From contig CAZCSJ010000004.1 of the NCBI GenBank assembly GCA_964501445.1, positions 1-46,348 of the forward strand: a DNA stretch of 46,348 nucleotides, in the 5' to 3' direction. The stretch comes from CAZCSJ01 sp964501445. Its GTDB lineage: Bacteria > Patescibacteriota > Minisyncoccia > Sungbacterales > HO2-52-23. A program made the position numbers and the translations under genes. This document shows positions 1 through 6,756 of the stretch, in pieces. Under the pieces are notes generated by a model, which was not told the DNA's origin, ran no database searches, and saw only the letters and a program-made list of their open reading frames with translations. The first letter of the stretch is position 1; every line of letters begins with the position of its first letter.

Positions 1-60
1 GCACGCCACGTCCTTCATCGCCGTTCAAAGCCAAGGCATCCACCATATGCCCTTACTTTA
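1..60 (-). rRNA. 23S ribosomal RNA, 5' end only (partial)
   Basis: Read on the minus strand, this end gives GGGCATATGGTGGATGCC followed by TTGG and GGCGATGAAGGACGTG, which are the conserved first ~50 nt of bacterial 23S rRNA. The gene runs leftward out of the window. The exact mature 5' end (about position 55-62) cannot be fixed from sequence alone. No 16S rRNA 3' end, tRNA or ITS-like gene lies in the next 400 bp upstream; a protein gene on the same strand ends at 473 and a good promoter sits at 339-367, so the 23S gene looks transcribed on its own. Confidence 0.93.
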
Positions 61-67
61 TTACCCG

Positions 68-126
68 CCCAAATCAAGACACATATTTCGTTCCTCGCAA
101 AAGTGAGGAACGACACCTGATTTGGG
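68..126 (-). other. Stem-loop in the 23S rRNA leader
   Basis: CCCAAATCA (68-76) pairs with TGATTTGGG (118-126), and inside it CGTTCCTC (89-96) pairs with GAGGAACG (105-112). This two-part hairpin lies directly upstream of the 23S 5' end, where RNase III processing stems are expected. That role is inference. A second TTGACA-like -35 box (157-162, minus) with a weak TAATTG -10 lies just upstream of it. Confidence 0.55.
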
Positions 127-228
127 TTAATACAATTAATTACCTGTTTATTCTCTTGTCAAAATACTGTCCGATATCTCCCGTCTTATATCCTTTCTAA
201 AGGACATGAGACGAAAGACATGAGCGAA

Positions 229-251
229 TAAAAAACCGCGTATCTACGCGG
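229..251 (-). terminator. Terminator-like hairpin in the 23S leader
   Basis: On the minus strand CCGCGTA (251-245) and TACGCGG (242-236) form a GC-rich hairpin followed by TTTTTTAT, the shape of an intrinsic terminator. It lies between the promoter at 339-367 and the 23S gene. The 5' arm overlaps GGAGCCGC (255-248), which can pair perfectly with GCGGCTCC (300-293), so two mutually exclusive folds are possible. Whether it attenuates rRNA or ends a ~90-nt small RNA is unknown. Confidence 0.45.
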
Positions 252-338
252 CTCCCTTCTTAAGCGTATAAGAAATTGGCTATCCAGTCATTGGAGCCGC
301 ATGTGAAGTTGTGAGAAGGTTTTTCATAGAGATGATTT

Positions 339-367
339 AGTATAATCCCGCGCATTCTCTCTGTCAA
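339..367 (-). promoter_or_regulatory. Sigma-70-type promoter pointing to 23S rRNA
   Basis: On the minus strand a perfect -35 TTGACA (367-362) and a -10 TATACT (344-339) are separated by exactly 17 bp. Transcription would start near 332 and run into the 23S gene. Confidence 0.75.
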
Positions 368-387
368 CAGAGCGATGGGGATAGATT

Positions 388-425
388 GTGGAAACCCCTC
401 CGGAGTTTACCGGAGGGGTTTCCAC
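388..425. terminator. Perfect 16-bp inverted repeat, likely terminator
   Basis: GTGGAAACCCCTCCGG (388-403) and its exact complement (410-425) enclose a 6-nt loop. It lies downstream of the minus-strand gene ending at 473 and upstream of the rRNA promoter, so it would insulate the two. There is no clear U-tract on either side. Confidence 0.6.
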
Positions 426-472
426 TAAAAAATACCTCTCTCTTATAAGTAATTTACATTCTGCAAAGCCGC

Positions 473-1150
473 CTATCTCCGCAATTCGCTCCGAATCCTG
501 TCAATAAAGGAGCCCGCCGCTTCCTTCCCGCCAAGGCCGAATGCGAGGCCAAAGGCAAGAGCGAGAGCCGCCACGAGCCCTGTGATAAGCGTCTGGACGA
601 GCACCACCGCAATACCCAACTGAATGAGCACCGCCACAAAGGCAAACACCCAAATCGCGTAGCGCGCCACAATCCCCACGAGCGACCCGCGGTACCCCGC
701 AGCCTCCACCGATCCCCGCACAAGGTCTTCAACGAAATCAGCAATAAGGGCTGCGGCGATCAAAATAAGCGCAGCAATGATCACATTCGGGATATAGAGG
801 ACCACATCACGAAGAAATACCGACACCGCGCCAAGACCGAGGACATTTACCGCGGCAAGGAGGAAGACGATTATAATAAACCACTTCACAAGCCCGCCGA
901 GAAACCCGCCGGTGTTCAAATGCCACCCTGCCCGCTCAACCACATGCTCCACGTCAAGTTTGCGGAGCAAATGATCAACTCTAAGTCCCCGAACAAGATG
1001 CTCAACCACCTTTCCGAGGGCAACGGCAATGATCCAGCCGATAAGAAAGATAACAATCGCGACAAAGATGAGCGGAACCACGCTTACCACCTCTGCCCAC
1101 ACCTGTTGGAATGAGGCGACAATCACATCGCCCCAGCTTTGTATTACCAT
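473..1150 (-). CDS. Mechanosensitive ion channel-like membrane protein (TM-helix repeat family)
   Basis: A 225-residue, very hydrophobic protein with about four or five membrane segments (roughly residues 24-48, 85-107, 115-138, 163-182, 187-206). The glycine/alanine-rich last helix (ALALAFGLAFGLGGKEAAG) resembles the pore-lining region of MscS-related TM-helix proteins. The cytoplasmic MscS beta domain is absent, as in the short conserved TM-helix family found in many Patescibacteria. The likely role is a small-conductance channel or osmotic safety valve in the cytoplasmic membrane; this is inferred from the family. A plausible promoter (TTGGTC-17-TATTAC) lies at 1193-1221. No clear Shine-Dalgarno precedes the ATG at 1150. 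Confidence 0.8.
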   Translation of the reverse strand: MVIQSWGDVIVASFQQVWAEVVSVVPLIFVAIVIFLIGWIIAVALGKVVEHLVRGLRVDHLLRKLDVEHVVERAGWHLNTGGFLGGLVKWFIIIVFLLAAVNVLGLGAVSVFLRDVVLYIPNVIIAALILIAAALIADFVEDLVRGSVEAAGYRGSLVGIVARYAIWVFAFVAVLIQLGIAVVLVQTLITGLVAALALAFGLAFGLGGKEAAGSFIDRIRSELRR

Positions 1151-1192
1151 AAGTAGTGAATTACGTTATGTTATGTATGTTATGTGAGATTA

Positions 1193-1221
1193 GTAATAAA
1201 ACGCCCTTTTGAATCGACCAA
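1193..1221 (-). promoter_or_regulatory. Putative promoter of the channel-like gene
   Basis: Minus-strand TTGGTC (1221-1216), 17-bp spacer, TATTAC (1198-1193). The match is moderate; the position 43 bp upstream of the start codon supports it. Confidence 0.4.
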
Positions 1222-1231
1222 GGTACGCTTG

Positions 1232-1333
1232 ACCCCGTTAGAGATTTCTACTATGGATAGTGCTTGTACAAAATATACCTAATGGGTGTAACCATAACAC
1301 ACGTTAACCTCACAGCCGCATCTCTAACGGGGT
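1232..1333. repeat. 14-bp inverted repeat around ~74 bp
   Basis: ACCCCGTTAGAGAT (1232-1245) is matched by its exact complement ATCTCTAACGGGGT (1320-1333). It lies in the 391-bp divergent spacer between the channel-like gene and efp (1151-1541), which holds no supportable gene. The interior has no ORF with recognisable content. It could be a miniature mobile element or a transcribed hairpin. Confidence 0.55.
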
Positions 1334-1422
1334 TGAATTGCTTTTTCTATTATATCATTGTAGAGTTTCAGGGAAAAATAAGTTATCCACAATCGCTCCT
1401 CGCTCCTGCTCGTCGCTCAACG

Positions 1423-1518
1423 CGATGCCAATATACGAATGCATACTAATTATACAAATAGTATAGTGAGCGTGGTCGAACCATTCGTATCATTAGTATA
1501 ATTCGTATATTCGCATCG
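1423..1518. repeat. Long imperfect inverted repeat (CGATGC...GCATCG)
   Basis: CGATGCCAATATACGAAT starts the left arm and its near-complement ending in TTCGCATCG closes the right arm; the arms are about 37 bp each, with few mismatches. The right arm carries TATAAT (1497-1502), about 40 bp before efp, so the element may supply the -10 box of efp. A half-copy with the same start and the shared run AATTATACAAATAGT lies at 15363-15410. Confidence 0.65.
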
Positions 1519-1541
1519 TATCAGAAGCGCAACAAACACCT

Positions 1542-2111
1542 ATGCTCACCTATACCGACTTAAAAAAAGGCACCCTCTTCGTAATAGACGGCAACCCCTA
1601 TGAGGTTGCGGATTCCAGTTTCTCGCGCATGCAGCAGAGAAAAGCCGTAGTAAGCGCAAAAATCCGGAATCTCCGCACCGGCAAAATCGTTGACCGGAGC
1701 TTCCAGCCCAGCGACTCATTTGAAGAAGCAAATGTGACCAGACGACCTCTCCTCTTTCTCTACAGCCATCGCGGCGAATATGTATTCTGCGACCCGAAAG
1801 ACCGAAGCCGCCGCTCATCGCTCACCGAAGATGTTGTAGGTGAGAACGCCAAATGGTTGAAGCCCAATACCGAGGTAACCGCACTCTATTTTGACGACGA
1901 ACTCCTCACTTTCCGTCTCCCTATCAAAATGGATTTCAAAGTAACCGAGGCCCCACCCGGGGAAAAGGGAGATCGCGCACAGAGCGGCACCAAGGCCGCA
2001 ACGATTGAAACCGAAGCAGTTGTCCAAGTGCCGCTTTTCGTCAATACCGGCGACGTAATTCGCGTCAACACCGAAATCGGAGAATATACGGAACGGGTGG
2101 AGAAGGCCTAA
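1542..2111 (+). CDS. efp: Translation elongation factor P
   Basis: 189 residues, the usual EF-P length, with an N-terminal KOW-like domain (about 1-65), an OB domain (66-128) and a C-terminal OB domain (130-187) ending in GDVIRVNTEIGEYTERV. EF-P rescues ribosomes stalled at polyproline by contacting the P-site tRNA with a loop near residue 32. Aligning the loop SRMQQRKA to E. coli KPGKGQA places Gln32 where the modified Lys34 sits, so this protein is not expected to be beta-lysylated or rhamnosylated at that site. No modification gene is seen nearby. The gene stands alone on the plus strand, followed by a 40-bp palindromic terminator. Confidence 0.95.
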   Translation: MLTYTDLKKGTLFVIDGNPYEVADSSFSRMQQRKAVVSAKIRNLRTGKIVDRSFQPSDSFEEANVTRRPLLFLYSHRGEYVFCDPKDRSRRSSLTEDVVGENAKWLKPNTEVTALYFDDELLTFRLPIKMDFKVTEAPPGEKGDRAQSGTKAATIETEAVVQVPLFVNTGDVIRVNTEIGEYTERVEKA

Positions 2112-2165
2112 CATCCACTAATTCTATTCACCCGCCCCGAAGGACTTTTTCTCTCACGTAATCCA

Positions 2166-2205
2166 ATATGTCAAATAATCCGCTCGAGCGGATTATTTGA
2201 CATAT
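2166..2205. terminator. Perfect 40-bp palindrome between convergent genes
   Basis: The sequence is exactly self-complementary around CTCGAG (centre 2185/2186) with no loop. It lies between the convergent efp and VirD4-like genes, so it can end transcripts from both sides. It has an AT-rich outer stem but no long U-tract. Confidence 0.7.
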
Positions 2206-2254
2206 ACAATAATCCCAAATTTTTCACACGCGTGTTTGGTAAAACGAATCATAT

Positions 2255-3706
2255 CTACACCATCGGCGCGGGCGGGGTGTCGCTTGACTCCGCGGTCTCC
2301 TTTGATTGGCCCGCGCCCGCCGCACCCGCCTGCTTCCGAAAGAGAATTGTTTCTTCTTCCTCTTTCAACATTTTTTTTACCTCTGCAGCAGGAACCGCGT
2401 ACTTCCTGCGGGATTGCTCTACAATGAGATTTTTACGCGAGCCATCGGGTGACGGAAACACCCTCAACGTTTCCGCGGAAAACGGGTCAAATGTCTCGCC
2501 GTCAATCGTCATCTTGATATAGAACTCCTGAACGCCGAGGTTTATCATATCACGCGCTTTGAAGACCGGAGTCATCTCCGTTTCCAATTTTGCCGCATCA
2601 TCGCCGCCCACGCGGAAAATGATGATATTGGCAGTATTTCCAAGCACCGTCGCGAGGACCTCGGGCAGAAGTTGGGCCGTATACTGGTGCGCAACGGTGA
2701 GATTAAGCCCGTACTTTCGCGCTTCGGAGAAAAGATTGACAAACGAGTCCGTGACGAGATTTTGAAACTCATCTACATAGAGGTAGAAATCTATACGCTC
2801 ATCTTCCGCTTGCTCCGCGCGCTTCATGCCCGCCTGTTTTAACTTCGTGATGAACATGGAGCCAAAGAAGCTTGAATTTTCCTCCCCAATTCTCCCTTTG
2901 GAAAGATTGATCAAAAGGAGTTTCCGCCTATTCATGATATCCTCAAAATCAATCCTATTCTCTTTTTGCGCAAAGATATTGCGGAGCGAGGGCATAGAGA
3001 GAAATTGCCCGAGTTTATTTACCAGCGGGATAATCGCATCGGTGTCAAATTTCTCGGACCAATCCGCAAACTCCACCGCAAAGAAGCGCTTCACCATGTC
3101 GTCTTGAATATACTCAATTACTTTCTGCCTATAGGGGCGGTCGGTAAGCATGGAAATCATTCCGCGAAGCGTTGCTTCGGGATAATCCAAGAGCGCTAAC
3201 GTCGTGAAGCGAAATACATGTTCAAGCCGCGGAGTCCAGTTTGCGCCAAACTGTTTTTCCATGACCTCAATCAGCCCCTGCGCCATCTGATGCTTTAACT
3301 CCGCAGGAACTTTCTGGAGCGGGTTAAAAGAGATAGGAAACTCGGCGTCAGAAGGGTCAATCAGCACCACATCGTCTACTCGGTTTTCAGGAATATATTT
3401 TAAGAGCTCCTCAATCACATCTCCGTGCGGGTCAATAAAGCAAAGCCCGTGGCCATACGCAATGTCTTGGCGCATAAAAAGCTCAAGGAGTTTTGATTTT
3501 CCCACTCCCGATTTCCCGACGATATAGGCATGGCGCCGCCGGTCGGCGCGCTTCAACCCAAACACGTACTTCTTGGTTTCAAGCGGCGCCTCATAGTTCG
3601 TGCGCCCGATAAATGAAACCTCGGCCGGATCTATCTGCTGGTAGATCGGCAGTTCCGGCGGCGGCGGGGCGTATTTTGCGAGATGAATTTTCCCTTCGCG
3701 TGCCAT
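2255..3706 (-). CDS. VirD4/TraG-type ATPase with type IV secretion DNA-binding fold
   Basis: 483 residues with Walker A GKSGVGKS (64-71), a conserved FIDPHGD strand (90-96) and Walker B YLYVDEFQN with DE at 312-313. The middle part, HQYTAQLLPEVLATVLGNTANIIIFRVGGDDAAKLE, matches the HerA/VirD4-like sensor region. There is no N-terminal membrane segment, so membrane attachment would need a partner; the membrane protein at 4315-5619 is the likely one. The family pumps DNA or drives secretion and conjugation machines, and the substrate here is unknown. The Pro/Ser-rich tail (last ~40 residues) looks disordered. The gene follows the cytidylyltransferase gene by 4 nt. Confidence 0.88.
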   Translation of the reverse strand: MAREGKIHLAKYAPPPPELPIYQQIDPAEVSFIGRTNYEAPLETKKYVFGLKRADRRRHAYIVGKSGVGKSKLLELFMRQDIAYGHGLCFIDPHGDVIEELLKYIPENRVDDVVLIDPSDAEFPISFNPLQKVPAELKHQMAQGLIEVMEKQFGANWTPRLEHVFRFTTLALLDYPEATLRGMISMLTDRPYRQKVIEYIQDDMVKRFFAVEFADWSEKFDTDAIIPLVNKLGQFLSMPSLRNIFAQKENRIDFEDIMNRRKLLLINLSKGRIGEENSSFFGSMFITKLKQAGMKRAEQAEDERIDFYLYVDEFQNLVTDSFVNLFSEARKYGLNLTVAHQYTAQLLPEVLATVLGNTANIIIFRVGGDDAAKLETEMTPVFKARDMINLGVQEFYIKMTIDGETFDPFSAETLRVFPSPDGSRKNLIVEQSRRKYAVPAAEVKKMLKEEEETILFRKQAGAAGAGQSKETAESSDTPPAPMV

Positions 3707-3710
3707 GGGC

Positions 3711-4142
3711 TTATTGTACCGTATCGCCTCTTAGTAAAGAAGTGTGGAATTTTTCCGGCTGATACGCGGGGATGCGGATTATAGAAATCTGCGGGAGTTC
3801 CCCGCGGACCATTTTTTCCTCAATATCTCGCGCGAGCGCGTCCTGGTCGTAGCCCAAACAAATCACTTCAGGCTTCCACTCCTTCAGCACGTCATACCTC
3901 CCCTGCTCCTCGTCCCCGAATACCGCATGGTCAACGGCTCTATACTCCCCTACTGCGGTGAGACGAAGCTCTTCTGAATCGCGCGGCGCTTTGCCCTTGA
4001 GCGCGCGGACCACCGAATCGCGCGCGACCACCACAATCAATTCATCTCCCTGTTTTTTTGCAGAATCCAAAAACCACGTATGCCCATCATGAAAACAATC
4101 AAATACGCCAAAGACTAGTACGCGCCTTTTTTTCTCCGCCAT
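3711..4142 (-). CDS. Cytidylyltransferase-like nucleotidyltransferase (FAD synthase / GCT type)
   Basis: 143 residues starting at MAEKKRRVLVFGVFDCFHDGH. The HDGH motif (18-21) is the HIGH-type nucleotide-binding signature of the small cytidylyltransferase family, which transfers CMP or AMP to a phosphorylated alcohol. The substrate cannot be told from sequence. The longer open frame upstream only reads through the structured repeat at 4170-4302, so the start at 4142 is preferred. It sits between the two parts of a presumed DNA-pumping complex, with no obvious functional link. A second, different member of this family is at 17375-17875. Confidence 0.85.
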   Translation of the reverse strand: MAEKKRRVLVFGVFDCFHDGHTWFLDSAKKQGDELIVVVARDSVVRALKGKAPRDSEELRLTAVGEYRAVDHAVFGDEEQGRYDVLKEWKPEVICLGYDQDALARDIEEKMVRGELPQISIIRIPAYQPEKFHTSLLRGDTVQ

Positions 4143-4169
4143 AAATCCACGAAAAAGAAGTCGGATCGA

Positions 4170-4302
4170 GGCACTTGTGCCTTTCAAAACACTGGAAGGC
4201 CGAGCGGCCATGGTGTCCCGGCTTGCCGGGACGAGCGAGGCCGACCATTGATGAGCGAAACCTCGGTGGGGTTTCGCGAAGTTTTTGAAAGGCACAAGTG
4301 CC
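4170..4302. repeat. Structured palindromic element, copy A
   Basis: Outer arms GGCACTTGTGCCTTTCAAAA (4170-4189) and its exact complement (4283-4302) enclose a core with two further hairpins: GTCCCGGC/GCCGGGAC and GCGAAACC/GGTTTCGC. The core shares CGAGCGGCCATGG, GAGCGAG-CCGACC, GATGAG, TCGGTGGG and CGAAGTTTTT with copy B at 15513-15641, while paired arms differ in compensating ways. It fills almost the whole 172-bp gap between two operon genes. Confidence 0.8.
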
Positions 4303-4314
4303 GAGGGAACGCAT

Positions 4315-5619
4315 CTACTTTATCCCCGACAATTCCTCTCCGTCTTCGCCATAAATCGGAAGGCCTGCGGGAGGACCGATTTTTGCCGACGGCACCCGTT
4401 TGACAATGGGGCCGGTCATAACAAGGAATGTCGGCGGGTGATAAATAGTTGCGAGCTCCTCGGCATTGAGAATAATCCGCTTCGTCCACTCGGAACGCAA
4501 TCCCCAATGCCATCGGCGCATGGAGAGCGCCGCGGATGCAAGATTTTCATCGGGCATGTGGCGCAACCGGAAATTCGTGTAGAGACGCCGCGCGCGGTCG
4601 CGCACCCGAAGCCGCGGGTAGAGGTACGGAAAATTCCATATATTCTGTTTGGTGTAGACCAATTCGTTGTGGCCAAATCTATTGAGATGTTCCGACGCGT
4701 ATTGATTGAGCACGGAAAGCACGCCGCGGCGCGCGAAACTGTCGTTAAAAATCTCCTTCGGGCTGATATAAAAATAGCGGATAAGGGTTTCAAAACCTGG
4801 TTTTGCGATGTTTCGTTCAACCGCTTCCATCACCTCTTTCTCGCCCGGGCTTATGGTGACGAAAATAAGCTCTCCTTTCTTCCCCTCCCGGGGTTTACGC
4901 GCGCCTTCTTTTAGTTGATAGACAAGCTCGTCTCCGACCTTCTTCCACTCATCCCCCACGGGACGCGCAAGTATCTGAAGACATATCGTCTCCCGCGGAT
5001 CGCACTTTACAAGTAGTTCAAAGAGAGCCGCGATCGGGTCAAGCTGTCCCTCTTCTTGCGGCGTCTCAAACGCCATATAGGTGCGGATGGGATACACATC
5101 GGACTTTTTTAAAATAAACTGGTTTGCAAAAATCTTCTCGCCGCGCTCGTAGATTTCGTCCACGCTTTTGGGGAGCCGATCCAGATAATCTTCATTCAAC
5201 CGGGTGATTTCAAGGTCCGGATAGTGCGCGTAAAATATGGATTCAAAAATGTTCCGGTATTTCGCAGGGCCCCGAAAATAGAAATGAATGTCGCCGCCGA
5301 AACTCACGACCTCAAACGAGAAATAGAGCGTCACCTCTCCGTCCCAATACTTCTCCTCAACGGTATCGGGGGCGTTACGCATCGTGTGGAAGGTCATGAA
5401 CACCTGCTCCATCGCGCGGGGAGTGCGCTTTACCTCCCGCGGAAAATGGAGTTCAAAGAGCGTGGGTTTTGACTGAATTTTAAAATCCTCCTGTGCTGCC
5501 GCAAGCCACGTTTCATGCGCGATCACCGCAAGAATAATAAAAAGCCACAGCCACCAGAGGTTGAAGAAAAAACTCCCGATCGGAGCAAGGTATGTTGAAA
5601 GGAAAAGTTCAAGTCCCAT
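4315..5619 (-). CDS. Membrane-anchored partner protein of the VirD4-like ATPase (DUF8128-like)
   Basis: 434 residues from MGLELFLSTYL. One or two N-terminal membrane segments (about residues 10-38, FFFNLWWLWLFIILAVIAHE) are followed by a large soluble domain rich in aromatic and charged residues. Families of this shape occur next to, or fused in front of, VirD4-like ATPases in Patescibacteria; the DUF8128 name is from memory and should be checked. It probably anchors the ATPase coded at 2255-3706. The start at 5619 is chosen because the extension upstream is arginine-rich and precedes the hydrophobic segment; GGAG lies 18 nt upstream, which is far. Confidence 0.7.
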   Translation of the reverse strand: MGLELFLSTYLAPIGSFFFNLWWLWLFIILAVIAHETWLAAAQEDFKIQSKPTLFELHFPREVKRTPRAMEQVFMTFHTMRNAPDTVEEKYWDGEVTLYFSFEVVSFGGDIHFYFRGPAKYRNIFESIFYAHYPDLEITRLNEDYLDRLPKSVDEIYERGEKIFANQFILKKSDVYPIRTYMAFETPQEEGQLDPIAALFELLVKCDPRETICLQILARPVGDEWKKVGDELVYQLKEGARKPREGKKGELIFVTISPGEKEVMEAVERNIAKPGFETLIRYFYISPKEIFNDSFARRGVLSVLNQYASEHLNRFGHNELVYTKQNIWNFPYLYPRLRVRDRARRLYTNFRLRHMPDENLASAALSMRRWHWGLRSEWTKRIILNAEELATIYHPPTFLVMTGPIVKRVPSAKIGPPAGLPIYGEDGEELSGIK

Positions 5620-5707
5620 TATGAGAGCGTAGTTATCTCCTTCCCGCCCCACCTCTCGCCGTCCCACTCTTGAGGACGCTCGAAAGAGTGGCGCGGCGAG
5701 CATTCCC

Positions 5708-6748
5708 TTACACCAGTGTATACCCTCCGTCTATTTTCTTAAAGAGATTCTTGTTTTGGAGATTCAAAAAAATCGTCTGGGGCTTTACCACTCGCTTCTC
5801 CGAAACCAACCGAACGATTTCGTCTTTTGAAAGCGGCCGCGCGGCATTCTTCAAAACCGACAGAAGCACATCTTTCACCACGCCCGGTTCATACCCCCAC
5901 TCGCGAAGCCCATACATCCCCCTGCCCACGAGGACGAAGCGGGTATCCTTGATGAGTTCGTTATGAACGGTCTGCGGGTGCACCCGCTTTTTTGACCAGC
6001 CCGCCTGTTCTATGGCAGAGGCAACCGCGCGGAAATGCAGGGGTGCGGCGGCTTTGGCGAGCGCCACATACGCCTTGTCTTTCACGCCGCGGGGATTCAC
6101 ATGCGGCCAGGACACAAGCCCGTACTCGCCGTAGGGATTGGCGCGAATGATTTTTGATGTTCTGCAATATGCGTCACGCATCTCGGGGTTTACATTTTTC
6201 TGGAAAACCGGTGATGCGACACGCGTGAGAATCTCGTGGAGGGCGGTCTCCGAGACCGGCGTTCCTCGTTTCTCAAGTTCCCGTACGGTGTCGGAGACCG
6301 TACGCTCCACCAGCGCGGAGGTGGGAAAATCCACGGTCCAGCGGGCATGATACGTATCTGTTTCCGGCACGCGATGGAAATGCGCTCCAAGATGCAAAAG
6401 GAAGGCGGTGTGCGGGCGCTCGCGATGATTCAGGAGTGAGGAGAGAATATCCTCCTCTGCCATGACCGCTCCGTGACGCATGAGATGCGTATTCAATGTG
6501 TCCCACACCTGCTTCACCTCAACCCCATACTCTGCCCGGCGGAGCTGTTTCAACGCCTCTGCCTCAATTTGACGCACCCGCTCGCGCGTAATTTTGTATT
6601 CCTTTCCTATTGCTTCAAGGGTCTTGGGGCGTGCGCCGCGAAGGCCAAAACGCTTTTCCATAACATCCCTCATTCTGCGTGAGGGGAGAGATCTCAAAAG
6701 CGATTTTGTTGCCTCAAGAGGCGAAGAGGAAAAGGATAACGTATGCAT
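5708..6748 (-). CDS. Sigma-70 region 4-like HTH protein with two HARE-HTH-type domains
   Basis: 346 residues. Residues 43-71 (TLEAIGKEYKITRERVRQIE) are a clear sigma-70 region 4 helix-turn-helix. Two C-terminal winged segments follow, about 218-285 (ending GRGMYGLREWGYEPG) and 287-345 (ending FKKIDGGYTLV), which fit HARE-HTH, the fold of the RNA polymerase delta subunit. Sigma region 2 is missing, so it cannot act as a full sigma factor; it is more likely a transcription regulator that binds promoters or core polymerase. The protein between residues 80 and 210 has no recognised domain. It ends 88 nt upstream of the DUF8128-like start and follows secF, 8 nt apart. Confidence 0.82.
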   Translation of the reverse strand: MHTLSFSSSPLEATKSLLRSLPSRRMRDVMEKRFGLRGARPKTLEAIGKEYKITRERVRQIEAEALKQLRRAEYGVEVKQVWDTLNTHLMRHGAVMAEEDILSSLLNHRERPHTAFLLHLGAHFHRVPETDTYHARWTVDFPTSALVERTVSDTVRELEKRGTPVSETALHEILTRVASPVFQKNVNPEMRDAYCRTSKIIRANPYGEYGLVSWPHVNPRGVKDKAYVALAKAAAPLHFRAVASAIEQAGWSKKRVHPQTVHNELIKDTRFVLVGRGMYGLREWGYEPGVVKDVLLSVLKNAARPLSKDEIVRLVSEKRVVKPQTIFLNLQNKNLFKKIDGGYTLV

Positions 6749-6756
6749 ATGAGAAA

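Noticed and set aside
4170..4302. Hammerhead-like core (GATGA-helix-GAA) in the structured element
   Set aside because: The order GATGA, helix, GAAG and a closing stem resembles a hammerhead, but the two bases before GATGA differ between copies (TT and GC) where CU is required, and the base after GAA is G. Self-cleavage is not supported.
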